Of a stretch of DNA of 61,353 nucleotides, positions 8,734-18,158 are shown one piece after another (the stretch's first letter is position 1; each line of letters starts with the position of its first letter). The notes under the pieces are model-generated. The model was not told the DNA's origin and made no database searches. It was given only the letters and a program-made list of their open reading frames with translations. Source of the DNA: Paracoccaceae bacterium (GTDB lineage: Bacteria; Pseudomonadota; Alphaproteobacteria; Rhodobacterales; Rhodobacteraceae); contig JALUYI010000025.1 of NCBI GenBank assembly GCA_027013095.1, positions 1 through 61,353 on the forward strand. The letters are read 5' to 3'. A program made the translations under genes and the position numbers.

Positions 8734-8763
8734 AAAAAAGGCGGCGCTGAAAAACGCCGCCTT
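8734..8763 (-). terminator. Intrinsic terminator after the cupredoxin gene
   Basis: A perfect 9-bp stem (AAGGCGGCG 8738-8746 with CGCCGCCTT 8755-8763) has an 8-base loop and, read on the minus strand, is followed by six T. It lies 25 bases past the cupredoxin stop and before rimO, so it should insulate the two genes. Confidence 0.85.
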
Positions 8764-8788
8764 CTGGTGTGTCAATTTCTGCGCCGGA

Positions 8789-9274
8789 TTATTTCACTGT
8801 CAGCAGCGTCCACATACCCGAGGCATAGTGGCCCGCGACGTTGCAGTAGAGCAGATATTTGCCGGGGGTCAGGTGCAGGGTCAGCGACGCTTTTTCGCCC
8901 GGCTCCAGTTCGGAAATCTCGCCCATGTTCATGTTGGGCGCATTTTCATCAACCCGGCTGAGCTTGGCCTTGAACGGCACGCTGTCGGGGTGTTTGGCCA
9001 GCGAGGCGACGACCATTTCATGCTCGATATTCTTGGATGAGTTGACCGCCTTGAAGGTCACTTCGCCCGCGGGTACGGTGGCTTGCGAAATCTTGATCCC
9101 CATGGGGGCCTTGGAAAGGTCCGGGTGATCTTTCAGGCGCATGTTGTCAACCATGACCATATCGGCCCCGGAATCCCAGAGATCGACGTTGATTGTGGTA
9201 CCCGCCCATACCGGGGCGGTCAGCGTGCTTACGGCCAGAACGGCGGCGGCGGTGCTTGCGAGAAGGCGTTTCAT
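8789..9274 (-). CDS. Exported blue-copper (cupredoxin) protein
   Basis: 161 residues from the ATG at 9274, preceded by GGAG. Signal peptide: MKRLLASTAAAVLAVSTLTAPVWA, cleavage near residue 24. The mature part is a single cupredoxin domain with a complete type-1 copper set: His in NIEHEMVV, then Cys, His and Met in LLYCNVAGHYASGMW. It is probably a periplasmic electron carrier or copper-binding protein; no partner oxidase or reductase is next to it. It is monocistronic (own terminator) with possible regulatory sites upstream. Confidence 0.85.
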   Translation of the reverse strand: MKRLLASTAAAVLAVSTLTAPVWAGTTINVDLWDSGADMVMVDNMRLKDHPDLSKAPMGIKISQATVPAGEVTFKAVNSSKNIEHEMVVASLAKHPDSVPFKAKLSRVDENAPNMNMGEISELEPGEKASLTLHLTPGKYLLYCNVAGHYASGMWTLLTVK

Positions 9275-9331
9275 TTTAGGGCTCCAATCATGTAAAATTC
9301 TCTTTTTCTGAGGTCTCGCCTCATGCGGTTT

Positions 9332-9347
9332 GTATGCATCTGCATAC
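9332..9347. promoter_or_regulatory. Perfect dyad, possible operator
   Basis: GTATGCA-TC-TGCATAC: two 7-bp arms around a 2-base centre, 57-73 bases upstream of the cupredoxin start codon. The size and position suit a repressor or activator site. The cognate regulator is unknown. Confidence 0.4.
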
Positions 9348-9358
9348 GGCCAAAGTCT

Positions 9359-9372
9359 TTGATCTGGAGCAA
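9359..9372. promoter_or_regulatory. FNR/DNR-like box
   Basis: TTGAT-CTGG-AGCAA matches the FnrL/Dnr consensus TTGAT-N4-ATCAA at nine of ten positions. It lies about 85-98 bases upstream of the cupredoxin start, so oxygen- or NO-dependent control is possible. Confidence 0.4.
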
Positions 9373-9589
9373 ATTTTTTGCGTGATTCACCGCCAAAATG
9401 TCGCAGGAAACGCCGTTTCAACCGGCTGGTGCAAAGCTGCCATGCAGGTGTGGAATGGCTGCGGGAAAAACGACTCGGTTGGGGCCTGAATTTCGCACCC
9501 GTTTGCACGTTGAGCGCCGGTTCGGGAAAGAGCCGGCGTCGTCAAGTTGGTGTCCGGTCTGGGCCGAGTCCTGCCCCCTCAGGCCAAGG

Positions 9590-10129
9590 TCAGGCTCCTG
9601 CAAATTCACAAAGGACATGCACATTCATGCCCAGATCCTGCAGCTTCTTGCGTCCGCCCAGTTCCGGCAGGTCGATGATGAAGGCGCAGCCGACGATTTC
9701 GGCCCCGGCGCGTTCCAGCAGTTTGATCCCGGCCTCGGCGGTTCCGCCGGTTGCCAGTAGATCATCGACGACCAGAACCTTTTCTCCCGGTGCGATCACG
9801 TCATCATGCATCTCCATCACGGCCTGTCCATATTCCAGCGTATAGGCCTGCGAGATTGTGCTGCCGGGCAGTTTGCCCTGCTTTCGGATCGGCACAAAGC
9901 CGACCGACAACTGGTGGGCAATCGCGCCGCCAATGATAAAGCCGCGTGCCTCCAGACCGACCACCTTGTCGATCCGCTGTCCCGCATAGGGCGACAGCAG
10001 CTGGTCAATGGTGATCCGCAGACCCCGCGCATCGGCAAATAGCGTGGTGACATCGCGAAACAGGATGCCCTTGTGGGGGAAATCGGGAATCGTGCGGATG
10101 TAATCCTTGATCGAGCGGGTTGTGGGCAT
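9590..10129 (-). CDS. apt: Adenine phosphoribosyltransferase
   Basis: 179 residues from the ATG at 10129 ([18 protein letters not shown]), with AGGAG 6 bases upstream. The type-I PRTase PRPP loop [14 protein letters not shown] and the family start [14 protein letters not shown] are present, and the length is typical. It converts adenine plus PRPP to AMP in the cytoplasm. The next gene upstream is mtnP, whose product releases adenine from methylthioadenosine, so the pair recycles the adenine of the methionine-salvage pathway. Confidence 0.95.
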   Translation of the reverse strand: MPTTRSIKDYIRTIPDFPHKGILFRDVTTLFADARGLRITIDQLLSPYAGQRIDKVVGLEARGFIIGGAIAHQLSVGFVPIRKQGKLPGSTISQAYTLEYGQAVMEMHDDVIAPGEKVLVVDDLLATGGTAEAGIKLLERAGAEIVGCAFIIDLPELGGRKKLQDLGMNVHVLCEFAGA

Positions 10130-10271
10130 TGCAGCTCCTGATACGGTCTGAGGGTCCATGGCCAGAGAATCCCCGGCCTGAGAATCCCCAGGTTGTGTTA
10201 ACGCCCGCGTTCGGTGGCGAAAACCCGGAATTTGCAAAATTCCCGGCCCTGCGGCGAATGGCCATGCGCGC

Positions 10272-11156
<885 letters not shown>

Positions 11157-11180
11157 GCTGGTTCCTCCCGGGTTTATGGT

Positions 11181-11780
11181 TCAGCCTTTGGGTTTCGTGT
11201 CATCCGGGCGGGTCAGTTCAAAAACCTCGCGCACCACCGAATAATCCCGATAGCCAAGACGCGACAATGGGTTGTAGCGGGTCACGTCAAGGCGGCCATC
11301 GCGGATGCAAGAATCGGCCAGATGGACGCCAGTGACCTCACCGAAAACCACGTGGTTCTGCTCGCCTTCAGCGACGATGATCTGGGTCATCCGGCATTCC
11401 AGCGCTGCCGGAGCGGTCGCAACGCGCGGGCAATCAATCGTCTGACAGGCCGCTTTTTCCAGCTCGGCAACATCGAATTCATCGACGTCATGAGCAAAAT
11501 TCTCGCTGCTCAGGTTCATCGCATCGGTCAACGCCTCGGAGACGATGTTGACGCAAAACACCCCGGTCTCGCGGATGTTGGCGAGGCTGTCCTTGACCTT
11601 GGTCGAGGCGAACATCACCTGCGGAGGATCATAGGCAATGCCGTTAAAAAACGAATACGGCGCCAGATTGTCGGCTCCTGACGCGCCTCGGGTTGAAATC
11701 CAGCCAATCGGGCGCGGAGTCACGATGGCATTGAACGGGTTGTGCGGCAGCGGATAACCGTCTTTCGGGCGGTAAAACAT
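11181..11780 (-). CDS. Flavin reductase-like FMN-binding protein
   Basis: 199 residues of the flavin-reductase (split-barrel) family. Characteristic segments are NAIVTPRPIGWISTRG, NLAPYSFFNGIAYDPP and DSLANIRETGVFCVNIVS. It probably binds FMN and transfers electrons from NAD(P)H or another flavoprotein. No oxygenase partner is adjacent and the function is open. It lies 24 bases upstream of mtnP on the same strand. Confidence 0.8.
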   Translation of the reverse strand: MFYRPKDGYPLPHNPFNAIVTPRPIGWISTRGASGADNLAPYSFFNGIAYDPPQVMFASTKVKDSLANIRETGVFCVNIVSEALTDAMNLSSENFAHDVDEFDVAELEKAACQTIDCPRVATAPAALECRMTQIIVAEGEQNHVVFGEVTGVHLADSCIRDGRLDVTRYNPLSRLGYRDYSVVREVFELTRPDDTKPKG

Positions 11781-11894
11781 GGGCGTCCTTCATTATCTCT
11801 CTTGGCCCAATGCCTAACTGCGTGCTAGGGCGATTGCCAGTGCAAACAACGGTTTCGTGAAGACGAAGGCCAAAGCTCTGGGTTTGAATATCTG

Positions 11895-12410
11895 ATGTTT
11901 CGCCTGTCCACGGAAACCCCCGATGATACTGCCGAGGTGGAATATCTGTTCGATCTCGCCTTTGCGCCAGGGCGTGAAGCGCTGTCTTCATACCGCTTGC
12001 GCGACGGGATTGCACCGCTGGCTGCGCTGTCGCTGGTGGCGCGCGAGCAACGTGAACCGGAGGCGGGCGGTGTTGCCGGCGCCATTCGTTATTGGCCGAT
12101 TCTGGTCGGCAACGGGGCCGGGGCAAAGAAGGCGCTGTTGCTGGGGCCGGTTGCCGTGCATCCCACCCATCAGGGCGAGGGGCTGGGGGCGTCGCTGATC
12201 TGGGACAGTCTGGCGCGGGCGCGCAGCGCCGGCTGGAAACGAGTGATCCTTGTGGGGGATGCGCCGTATTACCGCCGCTTCGGCTTTCGTCGGGCCGAGG
12301 GGCTGTCTTTTCCACCGCCGACCAACCCGAACCGATTGCTGGCGCTGGCGCTGGTTGATGGCGGTCTGGACGGGGTCAGGGGGATGGTGCGGCGGTTCGA
12401 TCAGACCTGA
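11895..12410 (+). CDS. GNAT-family N-acetyltransferase (YhbS-like)
   Basis: 171 residues. The acetyl-CoA motif reads LGPVAVHPTHQGEGLGASLI, followed by VGDAPYYRRFGFRRAEGLSF, typical of YhbS-like acetyltransferases. Divergent from the flavin reductase gene with 114 bases between them. Substrate unknown. Confidence 0.82.
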   Translation: MFRLSTETPDDTAEVEYLFDLAFAPGREALSSYRLRDGIAPLAALSLVAREQREPEAGGVAGAIRYWPILVGNGAGAKKALLLGPVAVHPTHQGEGLGASLIWDSLARARSAGWKRVILVGDAPYYRRFGFRRAEGLSFPPPTNPNRLLALALVDGGLDGVRGMVRRFDQT

Positions 12411-12470
12411 GCCGTCTCTGTATCTCGATATTGCTATCGTGTTCCCGTCAACCGCCTTGGCCGAGACGGC
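12411..12470. other. Long-range inverted repeat in a convergent intergenic region
   Basis: GCCGTCTC (12411-12418) is perfectly complementary to GAGACGGC (12463-12470) across 44 bases, between the 3' ends of the GNAT gene and ptsP. It may help end transcription from either side; without a T run this is a weak call. Confidence 0.3.
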
Positions 12471-12508
12471 GGCTCAATCACAACGGTCATGCCTTTGGGG
12501 CGTTGCGC

Positions 12509-14752
12509 TCAGATCGTTGCCAGCCAGGTGTTCACCGCATCGCGCACGGATTGCGCCCCCGAGGCCCGGGCCATGTCGATCACCGCCCGCGCTTCGGACA
12601 GATCGACCCGGCGCAGAAGGTCCTTGACCGGACCGATCGAGGCCGGACGCAGCGACAGGGCCCGCAGCCCCATGGCGGCAAAACACAAGGCCTCGGTCGG
12701 GCGACCCGCGTCCTCGCCGCAAAAGCTGACCGGCGTGCCGAGATCAGTGCAGCGCCGGGCGATCTGCTCGATAAAGGTCAGAAAGCTGACGTTTAGCGTA
12801 TCATAGCGACGGCGCACGCGCTCATTCTCGCGGTCGGCGGCAAAAAAGAACTGCTTCAGATCGTTGCCCCCGATCGAGATGAAATCCGCCAGCTCAAAAA
12901 ACTGGTCCGGGGCAAAGGCCAGAGACGGGGTTTCCAGCATGGCGCCGATTTCAAGGGATTCGGGAACCTCGTGCCCCAGCGCAGCCTCGCGCTCAACTTC
13001 GCGCAGGACGGCATCGCGGGCCTCGGTGAATTCCTCGAACTGGGCGACAAAGGGAAACATGATGGCCAGCGGCCGACCGTTTGCCGCACGCAAGAGCGCC
13101 TGCACCTGCATGCGCATGACCCCGCCCTTTTCCATCGCCAGACGGATGGCGCGCCACCCCATCGCCGGGTTCGGCTCCTCCTCGCGTTTCATATAGGGCA
13201 GGACCTTGTCCGAGCCGATGTCGAGGGTGCGAAAGACGATCCGCTTGCCCTTGGCGGAATCCATGATCCGGGCGTACAGCCTTGCCAGCTCGCCCCGGCG
13301 CGGCACGGTTGAGCGGATGAGAAACTGGAGTTCAGTGCGAAACAGCCCGACGCCTTCTGCGCCCGAGCTTTCGAGGCTGGGAAGATCGGCCATCAACCCT
13401 GCATTCATGTACAGGCGGATGCGCTGCCCATCCCGGGTGATGGTCGGCTTGTCACGAATCGAGCGGTATTTCTGCTGCGCCTCTTGCTGCATCGCGATCT
13501 TGTCACGAAAGGCCGAGGCGACACTTTCCTCGGGACGCAGATGTGCAATCCCCTGATCGCCGTCGACAAGGATCGGGTCGCCGTTCTGCGCCTCGCGGGT
13601 AACCTTTTCGGCATGGATGACCAGCGGAATGGCCATCGCCCGCGCGACGATTGCAGCGTGGCTGCCAACCGAGCCTTCCTCCAGCACGATGCCTTTCAGC
13701 TTGCGCCCGTAATCCAGCAATTCCGCCGGCCCGATGTTGCGGGCAACCAGAATGGCGTCGTCGGGCACCTCGTCGCCGGTGGGAACGGTCTGCCCGGTCA
13801 GCAGGCGCAACAGCCGGTTCGAGAGGTCGTCCAGATCATGCAACCGCTCGCGCAGGTAGGGGTCGGGAACGCGGGCCATGCGGGCGCGGTTTGCGGATTG
13901 CTCTTTTTCCACCGCCACCTCGGCGGCCAGCCCCGAGCGCACGTCCGCCTCCATCCGGCTGGCCCAGCCTTGCGAGTTGGCAAACATTCGGTAGGCCTCA
14001 AGCACCTGTCGGCTTTCCTCGGTGGCGGCGCCGATATCTCCCTTCAGAAGATCGTCGATATCGCCCTTCAGGGTTTCGATTGCGTTTCGCAGGCGCTGTT
14101 GTTCGCGATCGACATCGTCCGTGACCGGGTCTGGAACGACGATTTGCGCTTCGTGCAGCAGGACGTGGCCCGCGGCGCTGCCTTCCTGCGCCGAGGTTCC
14201 GCGGAACACGACGGGGTGGGTGTGCGGGGCGGACAGGGCCGCGCCCTCGCCAACGAAGACGCCCAGCTCGGCCATTTCGGCGATGACCATGGCCACCACT
14301 TCCAGACCGTAAAGCTCATCTTCCGAAAAAATCCGTGCATCGCGGCTCTGGACCACCAGAACGCCGCGGGTTTCGCCCAGACGCTGGATCGGAACCCCCA
14401 GAAACGAGCTGTAAACCTCTTCGCCAGTTTCCGGCATATAGCGAAAGGCGGGCAGGTCCGGGGCGTTGGCAACATTCATCGGGCGGGCGTCGGCGGCAAT
14501 CTTGCCCACCAGTCCCTGACCGATCCTCAGCCGAGTGCGATGGACGGCGTCGGGATTCAGCCCTTCGGTTGCACACAGTTCCAGTGTTCTGGCATCGCGA
14601 AACAGGTAGATCGAGCAGACCTCGGCTGACATTGCATCCGCGATCAGGCTGGTGATCCGGTCCAGCCGTTCCTGTCCTTCGGCCTCGATTGCCAACGCAT
14701 CGCGCAGGCGTTTCAAAAGTTTTCGGGACTTTTGTCCTTTTGTCTCGGCCAT
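12509..14752 (-). CDS. ptsP: PEP-protein phosphotransferase PtsP (enzyme I-Ntr)
   Basis: 747 residues: N-terminal GAF domain (about 20-165), then the PTS enzyme-I domains. The active-site His365 lies in GSVGSHAAIVARAMAIPLV, the PEP-binding barrel has GVGLFRTELQFL and GGNDLKQFFF, and the C-terminal Cys is in SFCGEDAGRP. It autophosphorylates from PEP and passes phosphate to NPr in the nitrogen-PTS relay, which regulates rather than transports. It starts 12 bases after the lysC stop, so lysC-ptsP form an operon. Confidence 0.95.
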   Translation of the reverse strand: MAETKGQKSRKLLKRLRDALAIEAEGQERLDRITSLIADAMSAEVCSIYLFRDARTLELCATEGLNPDAVHRTRLRIGQGLVGKIAADARPMNVANAPDLPAFRYMPETGEEVYSSFLGVPIQRLGETRGVLVVQSRDARIFSEDELYGLEVVAMVIAEMAELGVFVGEGAALSAPHTHPVVFRGTSAQEGSAAGHVLLHEAQIVVPDPVTDDVDREQQRLRNAIETLKGDIDDLLKGDIGAATEESRQVLEAYRMFANSQGWASRMEADVRSGLAAEVAVEKEQSANRARMARVPDPYLRERLHDLDDLSNRLLRLLTGQTVPTGDEVPDDAILVARNIGPAELLDYGRKLKGIVLEEGSVGSHAAIVARAMAIPLVIHAEKVTREAQNGDPILVDGDQGIAHLRPEESVASAFRDKIAMQQEAQQKYRSIRDKPTITRDGQRIRLYMNAGLMADLPSLESSGAEGVGLFRTELQFLIRSTVPRRGELARLYARIMDSAKGKRIVFRTLDIGSDKVLPYMKREEEPNPAMGWRAIRLAMEKGGVMRMQVQALLRAANGRPLAIMFPFVAQFEEFTEARDAVLREVEREAALGHEVPESLEIGAMLETPSLAFAPDQFFELADFISIGGNDLKQFFFAADRENERVRRRYDTLNVSFLTFIEQIARRCTDLGTPVSFCGEDAGRPTEALCFAAMGLRALSLRPASIGPVKDLLRRVDLSEARAVIDMARASGAQSVRDAVNTWLATI

Positions 14753-14764
14753 AGGCCCCAGTTC

Positions 14765-16003
14765 TCAGGCTGCGTTTTCCAGATTGAACGTATCATGCAG
14801 CGCCTGCACCGCCAATTCCATATATTTCCGGTCTACAAGCACGGAAACCTTGATTTCCGAGGTGGTGATGACCTTGATATTGACGCCTTCGGCGGCCAGC
14901 GCCTCGAACATTTGCGCCGCTACCCCGGCGTGGCTGCGCATGCCGATTCCCACCACCGAAACCTTGCAGACATCCTTGTCGGCGATGAGGTCGTGAAAGT
15001 TTATTTCACCACTGTCCCGGGCGGCGTCCAGCGCCTTTGAGGCCAGCGCAACTTGATTGGTCGGGCAGGAAAAGGTCATGTCGGTGCGCCCCTCTTCGCT
15101 GATATTCTGCACGATCATGTCGACATTCACTCCGGCGGCGGCGAGGGGCGAGAAAATGGCCGCGGCGATCCCCGGACGGTCGGCGACCGACACCAGAGTC
15201 ATCTTGGCCTCATCGCGTGAATAGGCTACGCCTGAAACAACGTTGTTTTCCATGATTTCCTCCTCGGGGCACACCAGCGTGCCTGAATTTTCCCGCGCAT
15301 CCTCAAAGCTGGACAACACCCTGAGGCGTACATTAAAGCGCATCGCCAGTTCGACCGAGCGCGTCTGCAGGACCTTGGCCCCCAGCGATGCCAGTTCCAG
15401 CATTTCCTCATACGAGATGCGATCCAGCTTGCGCGCCTTGTCAGTGATGCGCGGATCGGTGGTAAAGACGCCGTCAACATCGGTGTAGATATCGCAACGG
15501 TCGGCCTTCAGCGCCGCGGCAAAGGCCACCGCCGTCGTGTCCGAGCCGCCGCGCCCCAAGGTGGTGATTCGCCCGTCCGCAGCCAGCCCCTGAAAGCCGG
15601 CGACAACGGCCACCTTCATCCCTTCGGCGAACTTGGCATCCAGATTGTCGCAAGGAATTTCGGTGATGCGCGCGGCGCCATGGGCCGAGGTGGTTTTCAG
15701 GGGCACTTGCCAGCCCTGCCAGCTGCGCGCCGGCACGCCCATGCCCTGCAGGCTCAGCGCCATCAGACCGGCGGTCACGTTCTCGCCCGATGACACCACG
15801 GCATCATATTCGCGCGCATCGAACATTGGCGCAGTTTCGTTGACCCAGCCGACCAGCTCGTTCGTCTTGCCGGACATGGCCGAGACGATGACGACCACCT
15901 CAAAGCCGTTCTCGACCTCGCGTTTCACCTTTTGCGCCGCATTCCTGATGCAGGCGAGATCGGCAACGGAGGTGCCGCCAAATTTCATGACGAGCCGGGG
16001 CAT
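14765..16003 (-). CDS. lysC: Aspartate kinase
   Basis: 412 residues from the ATG at 16003, with AAAGG upstream. Kinase signatures: MKFGGTSVADLACI at the N-terminus, and TLGRGGSDTTAVA with YTDVDGVFTTDPR further in. The C-terminal third holds two ACT domains (for example VSVADRPGIAAAIFSPLA) for feedback by lysine and threonine. It phosphorylates aspartate, the first step to lysine, threonine and methionine. Confidence 0.96.
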   Translation of the reverse strand: MPRLVMKFGGTSVADLACIRNAAQKVKREVENGFEVVVIVSAMSGKTNELVGWVNETAPMFDAREYDAVVSSGENVTAGLMALSLQGMGVPARSWQGWQVPLKTTSAHGAARITEIPCDNLDAKFAEGMKVAVVAGFQGLAADGRITTLGRGGSDTTAVAFAAALKADRCDIYTDVDGVFTTDPRITDKARKLDRISYEEMLELASLGAKVLQTRSVELAMRFNVRLRVLSSFEDARENSGTLVCPEEEIMENNVVSGVAYSRDEAKMTLVSVADRPGIAAAIFSPLAAAGVNVDMIVQNISEEGRTDMTFSCPTNQVALASKALDAARDSGEINFHDLIADKDVCKVSVVGIGMRSHAGVAAQMFEALAAEGVNIKVITTSEIKVSVLVDRKYMELAVQALHDTFNLENAA

Positions 16004-16114
16004 GATAAGCCTTTGCATTTGCTGTGTTCGTGTTGGCGATGCTGACCGGGTTCTTACGGTGGCGCGCGGGTAAGGGCAAGCGTTCTTGTTCCCCGCCTTC
16101 CGGCTGGCGCTGCG

Positions 16115-16627
16115 TCAGTTCGTCTTGCGGCCACCCCACGGGAGGGGGGTGACGGGGATGCCGTCCTCGATCAGGCTGCGGGCCTCTTTGGGACGGACCT
16201 CGCCAATAATCGGGCGGGCCGGGGCGTCGCCGGCGTGAATGGCCCGGGCCTCGCGGGCGAACTCGGGGCCGACATCTTCGGAACTGGCTTCAATCCGCGC
16301 CCGCAGCTCGGCAAATTTGCGTTCGATCTCGGAGGCCGGGGCCCGCAGCGAGACCTTTGGTTTTGCTTCTGTCTCGGCGGGGCAGGCGTCCCCGGCGGCG
16401 TTCGCCTGCGGCGGCTGTGCAGGTCCGGGGGCAGGAGCAGCATCGGGGGAAGCGGCGGTACGGGCAAGGCTGACCCGCGGGGCCATGATCGCCTTGCTGA
16501 CGGTGCCGCTGTCGCAGACCGTGCAGCAGACCAGCCCCGCGGCGTTCAGCTGATCAAAGGCATCGGCGGATTGGAACCAGCTGTCAAAACTGTGGCCCCG
16601 GTGGCATTTCAACGTGTAGCGGATCAT
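16115..16627 (-). CDS. DUF1178 family protein
   Basis: 170 residues. It begins MIRYTLKCHRGHSFDSWFQS, with CxxCD-type cysteines at VCCTVCDSG (a small zinc-ribbon-like N-terminus). A Pro/Ala-rich linker follows, then a conserved C-terminal helix region (SEIERKFAELRARIEASSE) and the family ending GIPVTPLP. It is widespread in alphaproteobacteria; function unknown. Confidence 0.85.
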   Translation of the reverse strand: MIRYTLKCHRGHSFDSWFQSADAFDQLNAAGLVCCTVCDSGTVSKAIMAPRVSLARTAASPDAAPAPGPAQPPQANAAGDACPAETEAKPKVSLRAPASEIERKFAELRARIEASSEDVGPEFAREARAIHAGDAPARPIIGEVRPKEARSLIEDGIPVTPLPWGGRKTN

Positions 16628-16723
16628 AACGAACCCGAATTTTTTAGGATGGCTAAGGATAGCCTGAATGGTCGCAGGGGCAAGGCTTATTATCCTCGAA
16701 CCGCTGCCGCGTCAGCCCGGTGG

Positions 16724-16818
16724 CGTTTCGACAAAATATCGCATCGCCAAAACCTTGCCGTGCCTTCGGCGTTCTCGGGCGTTTGGCGATGAGCATGCCT
16801 CAACGATTTGTCGAAACG
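16724..16818. repeat. 95-bp intergenic repeat, copy 1 (nested inverted arms)
   Basis: Outer arms CGTTTCGACAAA (16724-16735) and TTTGTCGAAACG (16807-16818) are perfect inverted repeats. Inner arms CATCGCCAAA (16742-16751) and TTTGGCGATG (16782-16791) are also perfect. About three quarters of its bases match copy 2 at 35661-35755 over the same length without gaps (72 of 95 by hand). Its right end supplies the stop and last residues of the Nudix gene. Confidence 0.8.
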
Positions 16819-17273
16819 TTTGAGTCCAGCAGGTCAGGGTCAAAATCCGCGATGATCTGGCGCAGTTTCGGTTCCCGCACCAGCAGGGCGGCAGTTTTCT
16901 GATCGAACCACTGGATCCGGCGTTGGCCCTTTTCCTTGAAGTCGCTCCTGTGGGCGGTGACACGCAGCGCAAAGATATAGGCCTCCGAGGATTTCTTTTT
17001 GTCCCGATCCTTCAGCCGATTGTATTTGTAGCGCCCCAGCGCGGCGGGGTATGTCTGGCCGGTGACGCCGGCCTCTTCCAGCGCCTCTTGGGCGGCGCTT
17101 TCGGCGGGGCTGAGCCCCTCTATCGGCCAGCCCTTGGGGGGAATCCATCGGCCGGTGCCGCGACTGGTTATCAGCAGGACCTGGGGTTTTTGACCGGCGG
17201 TGCGGCGAAAACACAAGGCGGCGTATTGTGTGCCCTCCTGCCGTTTGGCGATGACTTTTCCGGGCGGAATCAT
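16800..17273 (-). CDS. Nudix hydrolase
   Basis: 157 residues. The Nudix box runs from about residue 49: GWPIEGLSPAESAAQEALEE, with the glutamates kept but the usual REUxEE arginine replaced by Gln. It has RGTGRWIPPKGWP before it, as in DipP/diadenosine- or diphosphoinositol-type Nudix proteins. Substrate unknown. The last six residues and the stop codon come from the 95-bp repeat, so the C-terminus may differ from relatives. Confidence 0.85.
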   Translation of the reverse strand: MIPPGKVIAKRQEGTQYAALCFRRTAGQKPQVLLITSRGTGRWIPPKGWPIEGLSPAESAAQEALEEAGVTGQTYPAALGRYKYNRLKDRDKKKSSEAYIFALRVTAHRSDFKEKGQRRIQWFDQKTAALLVREPKLRQIIADFDPDLLDSNVSTNR

Positions 17274-17397
17274 GGATGTCTTCTATAGCGTTTTTCGAGA
17301 TCGTCTTGGGAAATCGTCGGGACAGGTAGCTGCGCTGCAGCCCTGCGAGCGTCTGGCGCAGCTGGGTGTTGTTGGCCCATCCTTTTCTTGAAACATT

Positions 17398-18003
17398 TCA
17401 GCGTGAGGCGCGGCGGTCGCGGCGGGCGGACATCGGCTGGAAGGCGACTGCCACATGGGCCTCGCAATAGGGTTTTCCCGGTTGCACCGGATGGCCGCAG
17501 AACCAGAAATCATCGGTTGCCGGATCGCCGACTGGCCATTTGCAGGTGCGCTCGGTCAGTTCCATAAGGTGCAGGCGCTTGGCGGTCTTCTCGACCTCCT
17601 TGACATTGGCCAGTGCCTCGGCGCTGACCTCGTTGGCCGAGGGTTGCGGCGGCAACGGCTGGCCAGCCTTGATAATCGGGCGGCGCGGCGGGATCGGCAG
17701 GTTGCGCGTTTGCTCTTGCGGCTGGCCTTGTGCCTCTGACGGGGTCTCGGCCTGCTTGGGCGAGGATGACGGGTCCGGCGCTTTGGCGGCCGATGTGGTG
17801 CCGCTGTCCTTCAGCGATTTCCCCTTGGGTGCGGCGGTTTTGGCACTGGCCGCGCTGGTGCGGTTTGACAGGCCGAGCCGATGCACCTTGCCGATGACGG
17901 CATTGCGGGTGACGCCGCCCAGCTCTTTGGCGATCTGGCTGGCGCTCTTGCCTTCGCCCCACATGGTTTTCAAAACCTCGACGCGTTCGTCAGTCCAGGA
18001 CAT
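17398..18003 (-). CDS. gcrA: GcrA family cell-cycle regulator
   Basis: 201 residues from the ATG at 18003 (MSWTDERVEVLKTMWGEGKS), with GGAG upstream. The N-terminal helix-turn-helix includes ASQIAKELGGVTRNAVIGKV and HRLGLSNR. A long Ser/Ala/Pro-rich linker leads to the conserved C-terminus ERTCKWPVGDPATDDFWFCG with YCEAH (Cys/His, sigma-70-binding region in Caulobacter GcrA). GcrA activates genes at methylated GAnTC promoters and is restricted to alphaproteobacteria, which helps place the organism. Confidence 0.93.
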   Translation of the reverse strand: MSWTDERVEVLKTMWGEGKSASQIAKELGGVTRNAVIGKVHRLGLSNRTSAASAKTAAPKGKSLKDSGTTSAAKAPDPSSSPKQAETPSEAQGQPQEQTRNLPIPPRRPIIKAGQPLPPQPSANEVSAEALANVKEVEKTAKRLHLMELTERTCKWPVGDPATDDFWFCGHPVQPGKPYCEAHVAVAFQPMSARRDRRASR

Positions 18004-18158
18004 GCTGTGCTCCATTCGTGTGACCTTGCAGGAGGGGATCGGGGTGAATCCCTCGACTGCGCGGGTGAAATTCCGTGACCGCCTATTGTAACCGCCTCAG
18101 GGGCGGTTACAAGGTCATGGGTAAAAGTTTCTGGCGCTAGGGACAAGGAGGGACCGCT

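Larger units (their letters stand above)
9275..9589. other. Long intergenic region upstream of the cupredoxin gene
   Basis: 315 bases between the cupredoxin start and the apt stop, both minus strand. No gene is supported. It contains a perfect dyad (9332-9347) and an FNR/CRP-like half-conserved box (9359-9372), listed separately; the remainder shows nothing recognisable. Confidence 0.6.

Noticed and set aside
7263-8750. 495-codon open frame on the plus strand opposite rimO
   Set aside because: It mirrors a certain RimO gene with all its cysteine motifs. GC-rich third positions create long antisense frames throughout this window, and the translation has no recognisable domain.
16004-16114. 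Lysine riboswitch upstream of lysC
   Set aside because: The gap to the next gene is about 110 bases with no long paired structure visible, too short for the known element.
17235-17255. A third copy of the TTTGGCGATG repeat core
   Set aside because: The ten-base match lies inside the Nudix coding sequence near its start and is not flanked by the other repeat parts, so chance is the better explanation.
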